Assembly: GCF_913061305.1 (NCBI RefSeq)
Contig: NZ_CAJXST010000002.1
Location: 308,561 to 372,560, forward strand
Direction of reading: 5' to 3'
Origin: an uncultured Porticoccus sp.
Lineage (GTDB): Bacteria; Pseudomonadota; Gammaproteobacteria; Pseudomonadales; Porticoccaceae
Length of the DNA stretch: 64,000 nt
The notes below the pieces were generated by a model. That model searched no databases, had not been told where the DNA came from, and saw nothing but the letters and a program-made list of their open reading frames with translations. A program made the position numbers and the translations under genes. Shown piece by piece: positions 15,605 through 25,643 of this stretch. Numbering within the stretch: the stretch's first letter is position 1; every line of letters begins with the position of its first letter.

Positions 15605-17215
15605 TCAGCGCACTATCAATAACAGCACACCGATTCCCACCAGAGCCAGGCTGCCGACGGACATTTGCTGGATGGTAGCCGTCCATTCGGGAAAAGCGCT
15701 GCCCAGGCCGATACCGATCAGTGCTGCGCCGAGCAGGGTTCGCCGGCGCAGTCCCGACCTGACCGGGACACTGGCGGGAATTTCCTTCAGGCCAGCTTCT
15801 TTCGTCTGTAAGTGTTCCAGGGTCTGAAAGACCAACTGGGGTAACTGGGGAAACTGCTCCAGCCATTCCGGGCCGTGGCGTTTGAGCTGTTCCATCAGGG
15901 CGTTTGGCTTGAAGCGTTCTTTCAGCCAGCGCTCCAGAAAAGGGTGAGCCGTGGCCCACAGATCCAGGTCTGGGTACAGTTGACGGCCGAGGCCCTCGAT
16001 ATTGAGCAGGGTCTTCTGCAGCAACACCAGCGATGGCTGTACTTCCATATCGAAGCGCCGGGCGGTGCGAAACAGGTTGACCAAGAGCAGTCCAAAGGAG
16101 ATTTCGCGCAAAGGGCGCTCAAAAATGGGCTCGCAGACAGTGCGTATGGCGGCGGCAAACTCACCCACATGGGTGCCCTCCGGAACCCAGCCCGACAGGA
16201 CATGGAGTTCTGCCACCTGTTGATAGTCGCGGCGGAAGATGGCCAGTAGATTGCGGGCCAGATAATACTGATCGGCTTCGGTCAGGGTGCCCATAATGGC
16301 GCAGTCCACCGCCAGGTATTTCGGTTGCTGTGGGTCCGCTGGATCCACAAATATATTGCCGGGATGCATGTCGGCATGAAAGAAATTGTGCTCGAACACC
16401 TGGGTGAAAAAGATTTCCACGCCGCGTTCGGCAAGTACTTTGAAGTTGGTCTCGTGCTGCTGCAGGGTGGTGATATCCGTGACCGGTATCGCGTAGATGC
16501 GCTCCATCACCAGGACTTTTTCATTGGTGTGTGACCAGAACACCTCGGGTACGTAGAGTAGCGGGGAGCGATCAAAATTACGTCGTAACATGGAGGCATT
16601 GGCGCCTTCCCGTTGCAGATTGAGTTCATCGAAAATGGTGTTCCGGTAGTCACTGACCACCTCTGTCAAACGCATTCTCCGGCCATCGACGGTATTGGTT
16701 TCGAGCCAACGGGCCATGGTGAACAGCAGCCTGATATCCTGGTCAATGGTTTTTTCGATACCGGGCCGAATGGCCTTGACGACCACTTCTCGTCCGTCAT
16801 GCAGCGTCGCTGCGTGGACCTGTGCCACGGAGGCGGAGGCCAGGGGCTCCCGGTCAAAGTGCAGAAACAGCTTGTCGACACTGTTCTCGAGCGCCTGCTC
16901 GACAATGGCGACGAAATGGGCTTTGTCGAAAGGCGGAACATTGTCCTGCAGTTTGTCCAGTTGTTGGCAGATATCCGATGGGATCAGATCCGGCCGGGTA
17001 GACAGCAATTGGCCGAACTTGATGAAAATGGGCCCGAGATCTTCCATGGCCTGCCGCAATCGTTCGCCACGCGGTTGTTTTGGTTCGGGTAGCAGCCGAT
17101 TGAGCTTCAGAAGTAGCCGGACGCTCCAGGGCAGTCTGTCTGCATCGAGAAAGGTGTCCAGTCGGTAACGAATGGTGGTGCGCAGGATCGTGCTGAGCCG
17201 ACGGATTCTTGACAT
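15605..17215 (-). CDS. ubiB: Ubiquinone biosynthesis kinase-like protein UbiB
   Basis: A 536-residue atypical kinase (ABC1/ADCK/UbiB family) needed for ubiquinone synthesis in the aerobic pathway. The invariant [14 protein letters not shown] (about 66-80) is the family-specific helix that occupies the active site. An Ala-rich nucleotide loop ([13 protein letters not shown]), [11 protein letters not shown] and AVDCAIMG stand for the catalytic and metal loops. Two TM helices close the C-terminus. Its biochemical role is thought to be ATPase-driven lipid extraction for the Ubi complex. It follows ubiJ by two bases. Confidence 0.95.
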   Translation of the reverse strand: MSRIRRLSTILRTTIRYRLDTFLDADRLPWSVRLLLKLNRLLPEPKQPRGERLRQAMEDLGPIFIKFGQLLSTRPDLIPSDICQQLDKLQDNVPPFDKAHFVAIVEQALENSVDKLFLHFDREPLASASVAQVHAATLHDGREVVVKAIRPGIEKTIDQDIRLLFTMARWLETNTVDGRRMRLTEVVSDYRNTIFDELNLQREGANASMLRRNFDRSPLLYVPEVFWSHTNEKVLVMERIYAIPVTDITTLQQHETNFKVLAERGVEIFFTQVFEHNFFHADMHPGNIFVDPADPQQPKYLAVDCAIMGTLTEADQYYLARNLLAIFRRDYQQVAELHVLSGWVPEGTHVGEFAAAIRTVCEPIFERPLREISFGLLLVNLFRTARRFDMEVQPSLVLLQKTLLNIEGLGRQLYPDLDLWATAHPFLERWLKERFKPNALMEQLKRHGPEWLEQFPQLPQLVFQTLEHLQTKEAGLKEIPASVPVRSGLRRRTLLGAALIGIGLGSAFPEWTATIQQMSVGSLALVGIGVLLLIVR

Positions 17216-17217
17216 GG

Positions 17218-17880
17218 CTAGTCGCTGTTCTTGGATTGGGGGGCTAGCTTGAGGCTGAGTCTGTTGGTGCGGGCAGCCAGTCGGTCCACATCCGTACTCA
17301 GTTGGCGAACCTGTGTCCTGAAATGTGCCACTTCGTTGGCACTGGGGGTCAGTCGTATTTCCTCCTGGGCGAATTCAGCGGCGGCACTGGTGGCGCGTTT
17401 GGCTGCCTGTGTCTGCCACGCTGCCGCACTGCGCAGGGACTCTCCCACCAGATGGGCAGGCACATCGCCAATCAGTTTTGCCAGTGCGGCCTCCCAGTCT
17501 ACATCCAGGTGTTTGAGAATCCGGCGTATCTGCCGGAGCAGGTCGTGGTCGCCCTCTACTTCGACACCCGTGCCGTAAAAGGAGATTTTGTCCTCACTGT
17601 TCGTCGCCAGTGCCGCGAGTGACAGGGCGGTTCCCCGCAGGCTGGTATTTGCCGTTCCCTCATAACGGGAGAGCAGGCTGACACTGTCTTCTCCGAAAAT
17701 AACGTAGAAAGTCAGTGGCGGAAGGGTGCAGTTGATTTCAAGAACCTGCCCGTTCATTTCGCCGAGGGCTTTCCGGGTGGCGGAATCGTATTTCAGGCCA
17801 CTGTTGACAGCCGTTTCCACAGCCATGAGTGCAGAGCTGTGCAGCGCCTGCAGCGGATTGTGTTTCAGGAAATCAAACAT
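17218..17880 (-). CDS. ubiJ: Ubiquinone biosynthesis accessory factor UbiJ
   Basis: A 220-residue protein with an N-terminal SCP2-like lipid-binding domain (about 15-125; [24 protein letters not shown]) and a C-terminal coiled-coil (about 175-215; [18 protein letters not shown]). UbiJ with UbiK forms the lipid-binding part of the soluble Ubi complex. Its position between ubiE and ubiB, overlapping the ubiE stop by one base, is the standard gammaproteobacterial arrangement and supports the name. Confidence 0.93.
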   Translation of the reverse strand: MFDFLKHNPLQALHSSALMAVETAVNSGLKYDSATRKALGEMNGQVLEINCTLPPLTFYVIFGEDSVSLLSRYEGTANTSLRGTALSLAALATNSEDKISFYGTGVEVEGDHDLLRQIRRILKHLDVDWEAALAKLIGDVPAHLVGESLRSAAAWQTQAAKRATSAAAEFAQEEIRLTPSANEVAHFRTQVRQLSTDVDRLAARTNRLSLKLAPQSKNSD

Positions 17881-18629
17881 CAGGGTTTGAAACCCCGATG
17901 AAGGGCAACGATCCCGCCGGTCATGTTGTGATAGTCGAGGTTGACGAAGCCTGCATCCGCCATCATCGTTTTCAGGGTTTCCTGGTCCGGGTGCATGCGA
18001 ATGGACTCCGCCAGATACTGATAGCTGTCCGCGTCGTGGGCGACCAACTGACCGATTCTCGGCAACAGGTTGAAAGAATAAAAGTCGTAGACCTTGCCCA
18101 ACAGGCCGCTGGTGGGAGTGGAGAATTCCAGCACCAGCAGTCTGCCACCGGGTTTCAGCACCCGAAGCATGGATTGCAGGGCCAGGTCTTTGTCGGTGAC
18201 ATTGCGCAGGCCGAAGGCGATGGTGATGCAGTCAAAGGTATTGTCGGGGAATGGCAGATACTGGGCATCGGCCTGTGCATAGCGGACGTTGCCCGCTGCA
18301 CCGCGATCCGTCAGCTTGTCACGGCCCACCTTCAGCATGGAGTCGTTGATGTCTGCCAGTACCACTTCACCGCTGGGGCCCACCAGCCGTGAAAATTTAA
18401 CGGTCAGGTCGCCAGTGCCACCGGCGATATCCAGTACCCGCTGGCCGCTGCGCACCCCGGACAACTCGACGGTGTAACGTTTCCAGAGCCGATGGATGCC
18501 ACCGGACATCAGGTCGTTCATCAGGTCGTATTTGCCGGCCACGGAGTGAAATACATCCGCCACATGGTCGGCTTTTTCCTGCACGGGAACGGTTTTGAAA
18601 CCGAAATGGGTGGTTTTGTTGTCAGTCAT
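17880..18629 (-). CDS. ubiE: Ubiquinone/menaquinone C-methyltransferase UbiE
   Basis: A 249-residue SAM-dependent methyltransferase that C-methylates demethoxy-ubiquinol (and demethylmenaquinol in organisms that make it). SAM motif I reads [12 protein letters not shown]; the UbiE signatures [21 protein letters not shown] and [12 protein letters not shown] are intact, and the C-terminal [15 protein letters not shown] is typical. It is the first gene of the ubiE-ubiJ-ubiB-hisI-hisE-tatABC cluster; the 119-base gap upstream should hold the cluster promoter, though no convincing elements were picked out. Confidence 0.97.
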   Translation of the reverse strand: MTDNKTTHFGFKTVPVQEKADHVADVFHSVAGKYDLMNDLMSGGIHRLWKRYTVELSGVRSGQRVLDIAGGTGDLTVKFSRLVGPSGEVVLADINDSMLKVGRDKLTDRGAAGNVRYAQADAQYLPFPDNTFDCITIAFGLRNVTDKDLALQSMLRVLKPGGRLLVLEFSTPTSGLLGKVYDFYSFNLLPRIGQLVAHDADSYQYLAESIRMHPDQETLKTMMADAGFVNLDYHNMTGGIVALHRGFKP

Positions 18630-18748
18630 CGCCCAACGCCGGATTGAGAAAGGTCGACATTGTACACTGGCACTGCCGGGGTGTCCCTTGGTGAGACGTT
18701 AATCAGCAGGTTTTCTGATCGCAATCAATTCCCCGTAAGCCCGGGTAG

Positions 18749-20458
18749 TCAGGGGATGTAACGCTCCCGTTTGGCGGGTTTGAGGCGAGCCAGATCGACG
18801 ACAATAAGTCCATCCACACAGTTGGCAAAGGCCGGGTCGATATTGAACCCGGCAAACTGGACGCCGCCCAGCTCACAGACCTCGGTGTACTGTTTGAACA
18901 GGGTGGGAACACTGAGGTTCATATGGGCCAGTTCGCTCTTCAGCTGGGTGAATTCTTCCCGCTGATCCACACCGGGGAATTTCTCGGCCAGTTCGGTCAG
19001 GCGATCCTGGTTGATGCGATAGGGCAGCATCGGTTCGGCCAGGTGTTGCAGGCTGGGATAGTGGCGGCTGTAGAAATACACCAACATTTCCATGGCCCAT
19101 TCGGGGTAGCTGTTACTCAGCGTCACCGGTCCAAACAGATAGCGGTAGTGGGGGTTTTTACCCAGAAAAGCACCGATTCCGTACCACAGGTAATCCAGGC
19201 TGCGACGGCCCCAGTATTTTGGTTGCACAAAGCTGCGCCCCAGTTCCAGCCCCTGTGACAGGTAGGGTTTCATGCCAGGGGCATAATCAAACAGCTCTGC
19301 GGAGTAGAGATATCCCCGCCCCATAGTGTCCAGGCAAACCGAAGCATCACAGAACCGGTAGGCCCCGGCGATTTCCAGTTCTTCCTCATCCCACAGCAGT
19401 AGATGAAAATAGTGGTGATCGTACCCGTCGATGTCGCGGCGGCTGCCGGTACCTTCTCCCACCGCCCGGAAGGCAATTTCCCGCAACCGGCCCACTTCCC
19501 GCATGATCAATGAATCGGGCTGGTAGCGGTACAGGTAGATCTGTTTGCCATCACCGGTACTGCCCAGCCATTCGCACTGTTTGACTGCCTCCCGCAGCAG
19601 TGCCCGGTTTTCCGGGTGGGCAATGGCGCTGACCGTATTGAAAATTCCTTTTTTGTCCTGGCCAATGCGGTACAGGTGGCGTTTGAACAGTTTACTTTTT
19701 TCCCGCAATGGCACATTGATGCGCTGGTAGCAGTCATAGCTGACCGGTTCGCCGATGCGAACGTCCACGCAGTTCCTGGCCTGTTTGAACATCTCTCTCA
19801 CCAGCAGCAGGGTGGAGAGCGGTTTGGCGACCAGTGACACACTGTAGAACAGCGCCGAATTGCGACCGTCCACGAATACCGGCAGAACCGGTGCCTTGCT
19901 GTTGATGGCCATGCGCAGGAAACCGTTGCGCCAGTCGCCATCGCGGATGCCCTGGGGACCAAAGCGGGATACCTCGCCGGCGGGGAAAATAATGATCGCC
20001 CCTTCCTTGTCCAGGTGTTCACGGATGGCGGTCAGATTCTGGCGCGTGGTATTGCCGCCCATGTTGTCCACGGGCAGTAGCAGACTATGCAGCGGCTTGA
20101 TGGTGAACAGCAGTTCGTTGGCCACAACCTTGACGTCCGGGCGGGTTTCCCTCACCAGCTTCAGTAGTGCCAGGCCATCCAGTGAGCCAATGGGGTGATT
20201 GGCAATGATGACGACCCGACCCTGGGCTGGAATACGGTGCCGTTCGTGGTCGCGCACGGTGTAGCGGAAATCGAAGTAGTCCAGCACCTGTTCGACAAAG
20301 TCGAAGCCGTGAAGGTGGGGATAATCCTGCTCGAACTGCTGGAAACTCTGTTCCCGGAACAGCATCCTCAGCACCCGGATAACCGGGCGCACCAGTTTGG
20401 GGTGGCGCTGGTAAAAGCCGGGGTAGCGGTCCTGGATGAAGAGTTCGATGTTGAGCAT
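18749..20458 (-). CDS. Two-domain acyltransferase, OlsF-like (PlsC plus GNAT)
   Basis: 569 residues. The N-terminal half (about 60-270) is a PlsC-type acyltransferase with NHPIGSLDG as the His-Asp active site (HX5D, as in OlsA-like proteins) and FPAGEVSR as the acceptor loop. The C-terminal half (about 300-480) is a hemolysin/OlsB-type GNAT domain (REIAFRAVGEG, GYDHHYFHLLLWD, LELGRSFVQPKYWG). This order is that of OlsF, which makes ornithine lipids in one polypeptide; other members of this group make related amino-acid lipids. Membrane association in the cytoplasm is expected. Substrates are inferred from domain pairing only. It is monocistronic. Confidence 0.75.
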   Translation of the reverse strand: MLNIELFIQDRYPGFYQRHPKLVRPVIRVLRMLFREQSFQQFEQDYPHLHGFDFVEQVLDYFDFRYTVRDHERHRIPAQGRVVIIANHPIGSLDGLALLKLVRETRPDVKVVANELLFTIKPLHSLLLPVDNMGGNTTRQNLTAIREHLDKEGAIIIFPAGEVSRFGPQGIRDGDWRNGFLRMAINSKAPVLPVFVDGRNSALFYSVSLVAKPLSTLLLVREMFKQARNCVDVRIGEPVSYDCYQRINVPLREKSKLFKRHLYRIGQDKKGIFNTVSAIAHPENRALLREAVKQCEWLGSTGDGKQIYLYRYQPDSLIMREVGRLREIAFRAVGEGTGSRRDIDGYDHHYFHLLLWDEEELEIAGAYRFCDASVCLDTMGRGYLYSAELFDYAPGMKPYLSQGLELGRSFVQPKYWGRRSLDYLWYGIGAFLGKNPHYRYLFGPVTLSNSYPEWAMEMLVYFYSRHYPSLQHLAEPMLPYRINQDRLTELAEKFPGVDQREEFTQLKSELAHMNLSVPTLFKQYTEVCELGGVQFAGFNIDPAFANCVDGLIVVDLARLKPAKRERYIP

Positions 20459-20552
20459 GCGCTGGTTTCTCCTTTTCGAACCAGCTTAGTGCGTCAATAT
20501 GACAGATTATGGATAGACAGGTGACAGACTTGTGACAGCGCTCGCCGGAGGG

Positions 20553-21344
20553 TCAGGCCGCCGCTTCGGTGACTTCTTCTCCGTGGAACATGGCGCAACC
20601 CTTGCCCGCTTTTTTTGCCAGGTACATGGCGCTGTCGGCCTCATTGATGAGGTGTTCTGTCTGTGAGGTCGCTGCGGCTGTGTCGAGAAACCGTATCCCG
20701 ATACTGGTAGAGACCTTGAGTTCCTTGCGGTCAAAGGATAGGGGTGTACTGATGGTGCTAATCAGCCGCTTTGCAATCAGCTCCACTTTTTTCAGAGCGG
20801 CGCTGGACTCCTGGCCCAGGTCGCTGAGAATAACGATGAACTCATCGCCACCCAGCCGCCCCACAATATCTTCGGTGCGGGTCATCGACTTGAGCCGTGT
20901 GGCAATTTCTACCAGTATTGCATCGCCAGCCTCATGGCCGAACCGGTCATTGACAGGTTTGAAACCGTCCAGATCCAGCACCAGCAAGGCGCCGAAAACG
21001 TTATGCCGTAAACAGCCGGCGAGGGTCTTCTCCAGGTGCTGGTAAATAAGCCTGCGGTTGGCCAGCTGGGTGAGCGGGTCGAGGCAGGCCATATACTCTA
21101 TCTGATGCAGGGTGTCGTTGTGCGCTTTAACAAAAGGTTTGACCACCCAGAAGTAAATAATGGGGGTAGATAAAACCACCAGCGAAAAAGCATTCAGGGT
21201 GGCTTCCTGAAAGGCGGAGATGACTGGGGGAAAGGTGTGCAGGAAGGCCATTACCAGAAACTCGGCACCTGAGACGATGCCGACAATTCGAACAGTGACC
21301 TGTGCTTTACTGGGTAGGTCAATGGTTTTTCCGTGTCGGATCAT
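20553..21344 (-). CDS. Membrane diguanylate cyclase
   Basis: 263 residues with two hydrophobic segments (about 22-45 and 50-70) and a C-terminal GGDEF domain (about 85-255). The signature is intact (RLGGDEFIVIL), as are LDLDGFKPVNDRFGHEAGD for Mg/GTP and the SIGIRF strand. No RXXD inhibitory site was seen in the usual place five residues before the motif. It should synthesise c-di-GMP at the inner membrane; with only a short membrane part, the input signal cannot be guessed. It is a lone gene and a possible counterpart of the EAL protein at 1089-2648. Confidence 0.9.
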   Translation of the reverse strand: MIRHGKTIDLPSKAQVTVRIVGIVSGAEFLVMAFLHTFPPVISAFQEATLNAFSLVVLSTPIIYFWVVKPFVKAHNDTLHQIEYMACLDPLTQLANRRLIYQHLEKTLAGCLRHNVFGALLVLDLDGFKPVNDRFGHEAGDAILVEIATRLKSMTRTEDIVGRLGGDEFIVILSDLGQESSAALKKVELIAKRLISTISTPLSFDRKELKVSTSIGIRFLDTAAATSQTEHLINEADSAMYLAKKAGKGCAMFHGEEVTEAAA

Positions 21345-21451
21345 TGGCTTTGTTTCTGGTTATTGTTCACATAGACCAACTTATCACACTTGATCCATCA
21401 ATTCATGGGTAGTCCTTTTATGGTTAATCTGTGTCGGCTTTTTGTCTAAAA

Positions 21452-24148
21452 TCAGCTGAATCTTGCCTTCGATAGATTCAATCGAAGTTGTTTTTCAATT
21501 TCCAGAATAACAAATACGGCGAGGCCAATGGCGACAATCAGCAAGCCGTCAGTCACTGATACCGACTCGGTATTGAAAATCGATTGCAGGCCTGGCAGAT
21601 AGGTGATCAAAAATTGAGCCAGCGTAACCAAAATAACCGCGATCCATATTACCTTTGTGCCGCGTACAGCCCGCCAGGTCAGTGATGCGCCGTAGATGTT
21701 GCGAATGAAGAAGAGGCTGAATATCTCCATGACAACCAAGGTATTCATTGCCATGGTCTGAGCCATGGCAATGTTATAGCCGCGCTCAATGGCATAAGTG
21801 TAAATACCAAATACACCACATACGAACAGGCTGCAAATAAACAGAATCTGCCATACCCAGATACCGCTCAGTAGCGGTGTACCCTGGGGGCGAGGGGGGA
21901 GACGCATGGTGTTTTCTTCTGTCGGCTCAAAAGCCAGGGCGATACCCAGCGTGACGGCCGTGATCAGATTTACCCAGAGAATCTGAATGGCTGTGATGGG
22001 CAATGCCATCCCCAATAACAGTGCTATCACAATAGGCATCGCTTCGCCAACGTTGGTGGGCAGAGTCCAGCTGATGACCTTTTTTATGTTGTCATAGACG
22101 GTTCTGCCTTCCCGGACAGCGGCCACGATGGAGGCAAAATTATCGTCTGCCAGCACCAGTTCGGCAGCCTCTTTTGCGGCTTCACTGCCTTTTCGTCCCA
22201 TGGCAATGCCGACATTGGCCCGCTTCAGGGCCGGGGCATCGTTGACCCCGTCTCCGGTCATGGCAACAACTTTGCCCTGTGCCTGCAGCGCCATCACCAG
22301 TCGCAATTTGTGCTCCGGGCTGGTGCGGGCAAAAATATCGGTATCGACCACAGCAGACGCCAGATCAGCATCGGTCATTTGATCGAGGTCCACGCCGGTC
22401 AATACCTTGTCCGGATTTTCCAGCCCGATCTGTCGGGCGATGGCGGCGGCAGTGCCCGCGTGATCGCCGGTGATCATCTTCACCTGAATACCGGCCTGAT
22501 GACACTCGGCTACTGCGGTAATGGCCCCTGCGCGGGGCGGGTCCATCAGACCCACCAGACCCAGCAGGGTCAGTCCGTCCGTCACATCCGTCATTTCCAA
22601 TGAAAGGTGCTGTGGTTTGACTTCCTTGATGGCAAGGGCCAGCACACGCAGGCCCTTTGCTGCCAGGTCTGTGCTGCTTTGATGCCATCGATTCTGGTCG
22701 AGTGGCGCAGTATTTCCCGACTGGGTGGACTCATGACTGCACATGGCCAGGATTTGTTCGGGAGCACCTTTGACAAAAATAGCCGCTTCCCCTTCATGGT
22801 TATGGTTGAGGGTCGCCATAAAGCGATGCTTGGCGTCAAACGGAATGGTATCTGTCCTTGCCCAAAGGCCCTGCTCAGCGTGCCTGTCAATTCCAGCTCT
22901 GCCTGAAAAGGCCAGTAGCGCCGCCTCCATGGGGTCTCCCTCTATATCCCAGTTTTCCTCCTTCTCATGCAGGGCGCCGTCATTGCAAAGTGCGGCTGTC
23001 CTTCCCATTGATGTGAGTACCGGATGATCCTCCTGGTTGATGGCGATCTCATCAATATGCACCGTACCAGAGGGCGCATAACCTTCACCGTCCACTGTCA
23101 GCAATCGGTGCTGGATAACAACGGTGGTGATATTCATCTCGTTTCGAGTCAAGGTACCGGTTTTATCAGTACAGATAACTGATACGGAGCCTATCGTTTC
23201 TATTGCTGGCAGGCGACGCACAATGGCATTCCTCCTGGCCATGGTTTGAACGCCGATAGCCAGGGTAATTGTCAATACTGCCGGGAGGCCTTCCGGTATG
23301 GCGGCTACAGTCAGGCCAACGACTGCCATGAAGAGTGCGTCAAAGGTCTGTTGCTGAATGACGATACCGAAGGCCAGTATGAGACTGGCAACGGTGAGTA
23401 TCATTGCGGTAAGCCACTTTGAGAAAGTCGCCATCTGGGCCACGAGCGGTGTTGTCAGTGTTTCTACCGTAGAGAGCAGGCCGCTGATACGACCTATCTC
23501 AGTAGCGCCGGCGATGGCTGTAACTACCCCTGTGCCCTGACCACTGGTAACCAATGTTCCACCGAATGCCATGCAGCTGCGGTCGCCCAGAGGTACCTCC
23601 TGCTGGATGGCTGCAGTCTGCTTCTCCACCGGCAGTGATTCGCCGGTAAGAATGGCTTCCTGGATTTGCAAACCATGGGCCTTGATCAGTCGTAAGTCCG
23701 CGGCCACCTTGTCGCCGGGCTCCAGTAATACAATATCTCCAGGTACCAGTTGCTCGGCAGGTATAGTGTGTCGCCCGCCATCCCTCAGCACCGAGGCATT
23801 CGGGGACAACATCCGGTTGATGGCATCCATGGCCTTCTCGGCCTTGCCCTCCTGAATAAAACCAATCAGGGCATTGACGATCACTACTGCCAGGATGACA
23901 GCCGTGTCGATCAGGTGGCCCAGTAAAAACGTGATCACTGCTGAGCCGAGTAACACATAAATAAGCACATTGTGAAAATGCACAAGAAACCGCATGATCG
24001 GCCCGCGCCCTTCGGCTTTCGGGAGGCTGTTGGGGCCGAAGCGGGCTGCTCTGGTCTCGGCTTCGCTTGCGCTTAAGCCCTGGGGCGAGGAACCCAGCTC
24101 AGATAATGTGTCTTCGTAGGTGCGTTGGTACCAGGTTTCTGTTTCCAT
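21452..24148 (-). CDS. Cation-transporting P-type ATPase (P2-like, substrate uncertain)
   Basis: An 898-residue inner-membrane pump with an N-terminal cation_ATPase_N segment, TGES (actuator), TDKTGTLT (phosphorylated Asp), KGAPEQIL (nucleotide pocket), GDGVNDAPALKRANVGIAMG and about ten TM helices. M4 reads IPEGLP as in Ca2+ pumps, but M6 reads VNLITAVTLGIAL, lacking the Asp that binds Ca2+ in the SERCA motif NLVTDGLPA. It resembles the mycobacterial CtpF-like group more than PacL. Calcium, sodium or another cation is possible. It is monocistronic and divergent from the CoA-transferase gene. Confidence 0.88.
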   Translation of the reverse strand: METETWYQRTYEDTLSELGSSPQGLSASEAETRAARFGPNSLPKAEGRGPIMRFLVHFHNVLIYVLLGSAVITFLLGHLIDTAVILAVVIVNALIGFIQEGKAEKAMDAINRMLSPNASVLRDGGRHTIPAEQLVPGDIVLLEPGDKVAADLRLIKAHGLQIQEAILTGESLPVEKQTAAIQQEVPLGDRSCMAFGGTLVTSGQGTGVVTAIAGATEIGRISGLLSTVETLTTPLVAQMATFSKWLTAMILTVASLILAFGIVIQQQTFDALFMAVVGLTVAAIPEGLPAVLTITLAIGVQTMARRNAIVRRLPAIETIGSVSVICTDKTGTLTRNEMNITTVVIQHRLLTVDGEGYAPSGTVHIDEIAINQEDHPVLTSMGRTAALCNDGALHEKEENWDIEGDPMEAALLAFSGRAGIDRHAEQGLWARTDTIPFDAKHRFMATLNHNHEGEAAIFVKGAPEQILAMCSHESTQSGNTAPLDQNRWHQSSTDLAAKGLRVLALAIKEVKPQHLSLEMTDVTDGLTLLGLVGLMDPPRAGAITAVAECHQAGIQVKMITGDHAGTAAAIARQIGLENPDKVLTGVDLDQMTDADLASAVVDTDIFARTSPEHKLRLVMALQAQGKVVAMTGDGVNDAPALKRANVGIAMGRKGSEAAKEAAELVLADDNFASIVAAVREGRTVYDNIKKVISWTLPTNVGEAMPIVIALLLGMALPITAIQILWVNLITAVTLGIALAFEPTEENTMRLPPRPQGTPLLSGIWVWQILFICSLFVCGVFGIYTYAIERGYNIAMAQTMAMNTLVVMEIFSLFFIRNIYGASLTWRAVRGTKVIWIAVILVTLAQFLITYLPGLQSIFNTESVSVTDGLLIVAIGLAVFVILEIEKQLRLNLSKARFS

Positions 24149-24377
24149 AAAATATCTGAGACCACTATAGGCTGTAGTTCGGGTTCATTGAGTCGTCATG
24201 GTAGCCAGTGTTGGGAGGTGTCCTCGCCCCGAGCCTGGAACATTAATTTTGGCGGCGCGAGCAAGGTACGGTGTATCAGAATAAAAACTGTCATTCTGGC
24301 ATCAAAAAAGCAGCTGTCTCCAGTAAGATGGCAATCCTGTACGCTGATCAGCAGTATACCTTGGAGGAACTATAACA

Positions 24378-25643
24378 ATGGCCGTAGTTTGTAGCACAGT
24401 TGAAGAAGCCCTGGCGCCGATAAAATCCGGTGACAGGGTCTGGTGCCATTCTATGGCAGCAACACCCTACAGGCTACTGGAAGCGCTGGCCGTACATGTT
24501 TTGAGCCTTGAAAACGTCACACTGCTTCAGCTTCATCTGGAGCATGCTGAAGCGGTCTGCCAGCCCCAACTTGAAGGGCATTTGCGCAATCGCTGTTATT
24601 TTGTCAGCCACAGCACCCGGGAGCTGGTGAATACCGGCAAGGCGGATTACGTACCCATCTTCCTTTCGGAAATCCCCAAACTGTTGCGCAGCGGTCGCCA
24701 GCCCATTGATGTCGCCCTGATTCAGGTGTCGCCCCCGGACCGTCACGGCAATTGCTCGCTCGGTGTCTCCGTAGAGGCCACCCTGGCAGCTTGCAACGTG
24801 GCAAAAACCGTGATTGCCCAGATTAACCCGCAGATGCCCCGCACTCACGGTGATGCAGCCATTTCATTGAAATCCATCGACTTTGTTGTGGAGATCGACA
24901 GCGAGATTCCCGCCTATCCGCCCACTGTGCCAAAGGACGAACACCTGCAGATTGGTGGCCATGTGGCAGAGTTGATTCGCGATGGCGACTGCCTGCAAAT
25001 GGGCATTGGCGCCATTCCGGATGCGGTGCTGGCGCACCTCGGTAACCATCGGCATCTGGGGATCCATACAGAAATGTTTTCCAGTGGTGTGCTGCCACTG
25101 GTGGCATCCGGGGTGATCGACAACAGCAACAAGGTGATTCAACCGGGTAAAATTGTCACCAGCTTTGTACTGGGTTCCGATGCTCTGTACGATTTTATCG
25201 CTGATAACACCGAGGTGCTTTTTCTCGATGTGGAATATGTCAACAACCCGGCAGTCATTCGAAAAAATGCTCAGGTGGTATCGATCAACAGTGCGATTCA
25301 GATCGACCTGTCCGGTCAGGTCTGTGCGGATTCCATTGGCGGAAAGGTTTATTCGGGTTTTGGTGGGCAGGTGGATTTTGTGACCGGTTCCCAGCTTTCA
25401 GAGGGCGGTCGCTCTATCATTGCGATGCCATCCACGGCGCTCTCTGGCAGTCAATCGCGCATTGTCAGCCACCTCTCGGGCGGCGCCGGTGTGGTGACGT
25501 CGCGCGCCCAGGTGGATTTCATTGTGACCGAGTATGGTGTTGCACACCTGCATGGTCGCAGTCTTCGCGAGCGGGCAGAGCGATTGATTGCCATTGCACA
25601 TCCGGATTTCCGGGAGGCCCTGGCAAAATCTGTCAATTTCTAG
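24378..25643 (+). CDS. Acetyl-CoA hydrolase/transferase family CoA-transferase
   Basis: A 421-residue cytoplasmic enzyme of the Cat1/4-hydroxybutyrate CoA-transferase group. The catalytic Glu is in GIHTEMFSSGV; QMGIGAIPDAVLAHL and SGFGGQVDFVTGSQLSEGG are the CoA-binding glycine-rich segments, and IVTEYGVAHLHGRSLRERA is the conserved C-terminal motif. Members move CoA between acyl-CoA and acetate, butyrate or 4-hydroxybutyrate, via a glutamyl-CoA thioester. The substrate cannot be fixed from sequence. SD GGAGG lies ten bases before the ATG. Its end overlaps the convergent DUF3047 gene by four bases. Confidence 0.88.
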   Translation: MAVVCSTVEEALAPIKSGDRVWCHSMAATPYRLLEALAVHVLSLENVTLLQLHLEHAEAVCQPQLEGHLRNRCYFVSHSTRELVNTGKADYVPIFLSEIPKLLRSGRQPIDVALIQVSPPDRHGNCSLGVSVEATLAACNVAKTVIAQINPQMPRTHGDAAISLKSIDFVVEIDSEIPAYPPTVPKDEHLQIGGHVAELIRDGDCLQMGIGAIPDAVLAHLGNHRHLGIHTEMFSSGVLPLVASGVIDNSNKVIQPGKIVTSFVLGSDALYDFIADNTEVLFLDVEYVNNPAVIRKNAQVVSINSAIQIDLSGQVCADSIGGKVYSGFGGQVDFVTGSQLSEGGRSIIAMPSTALSGSQSRIVSHLSGGAGVVTSRAQVDFIVTEYGVAHLHGRSLRERAERLIAIAHPDFREALAKSVNF

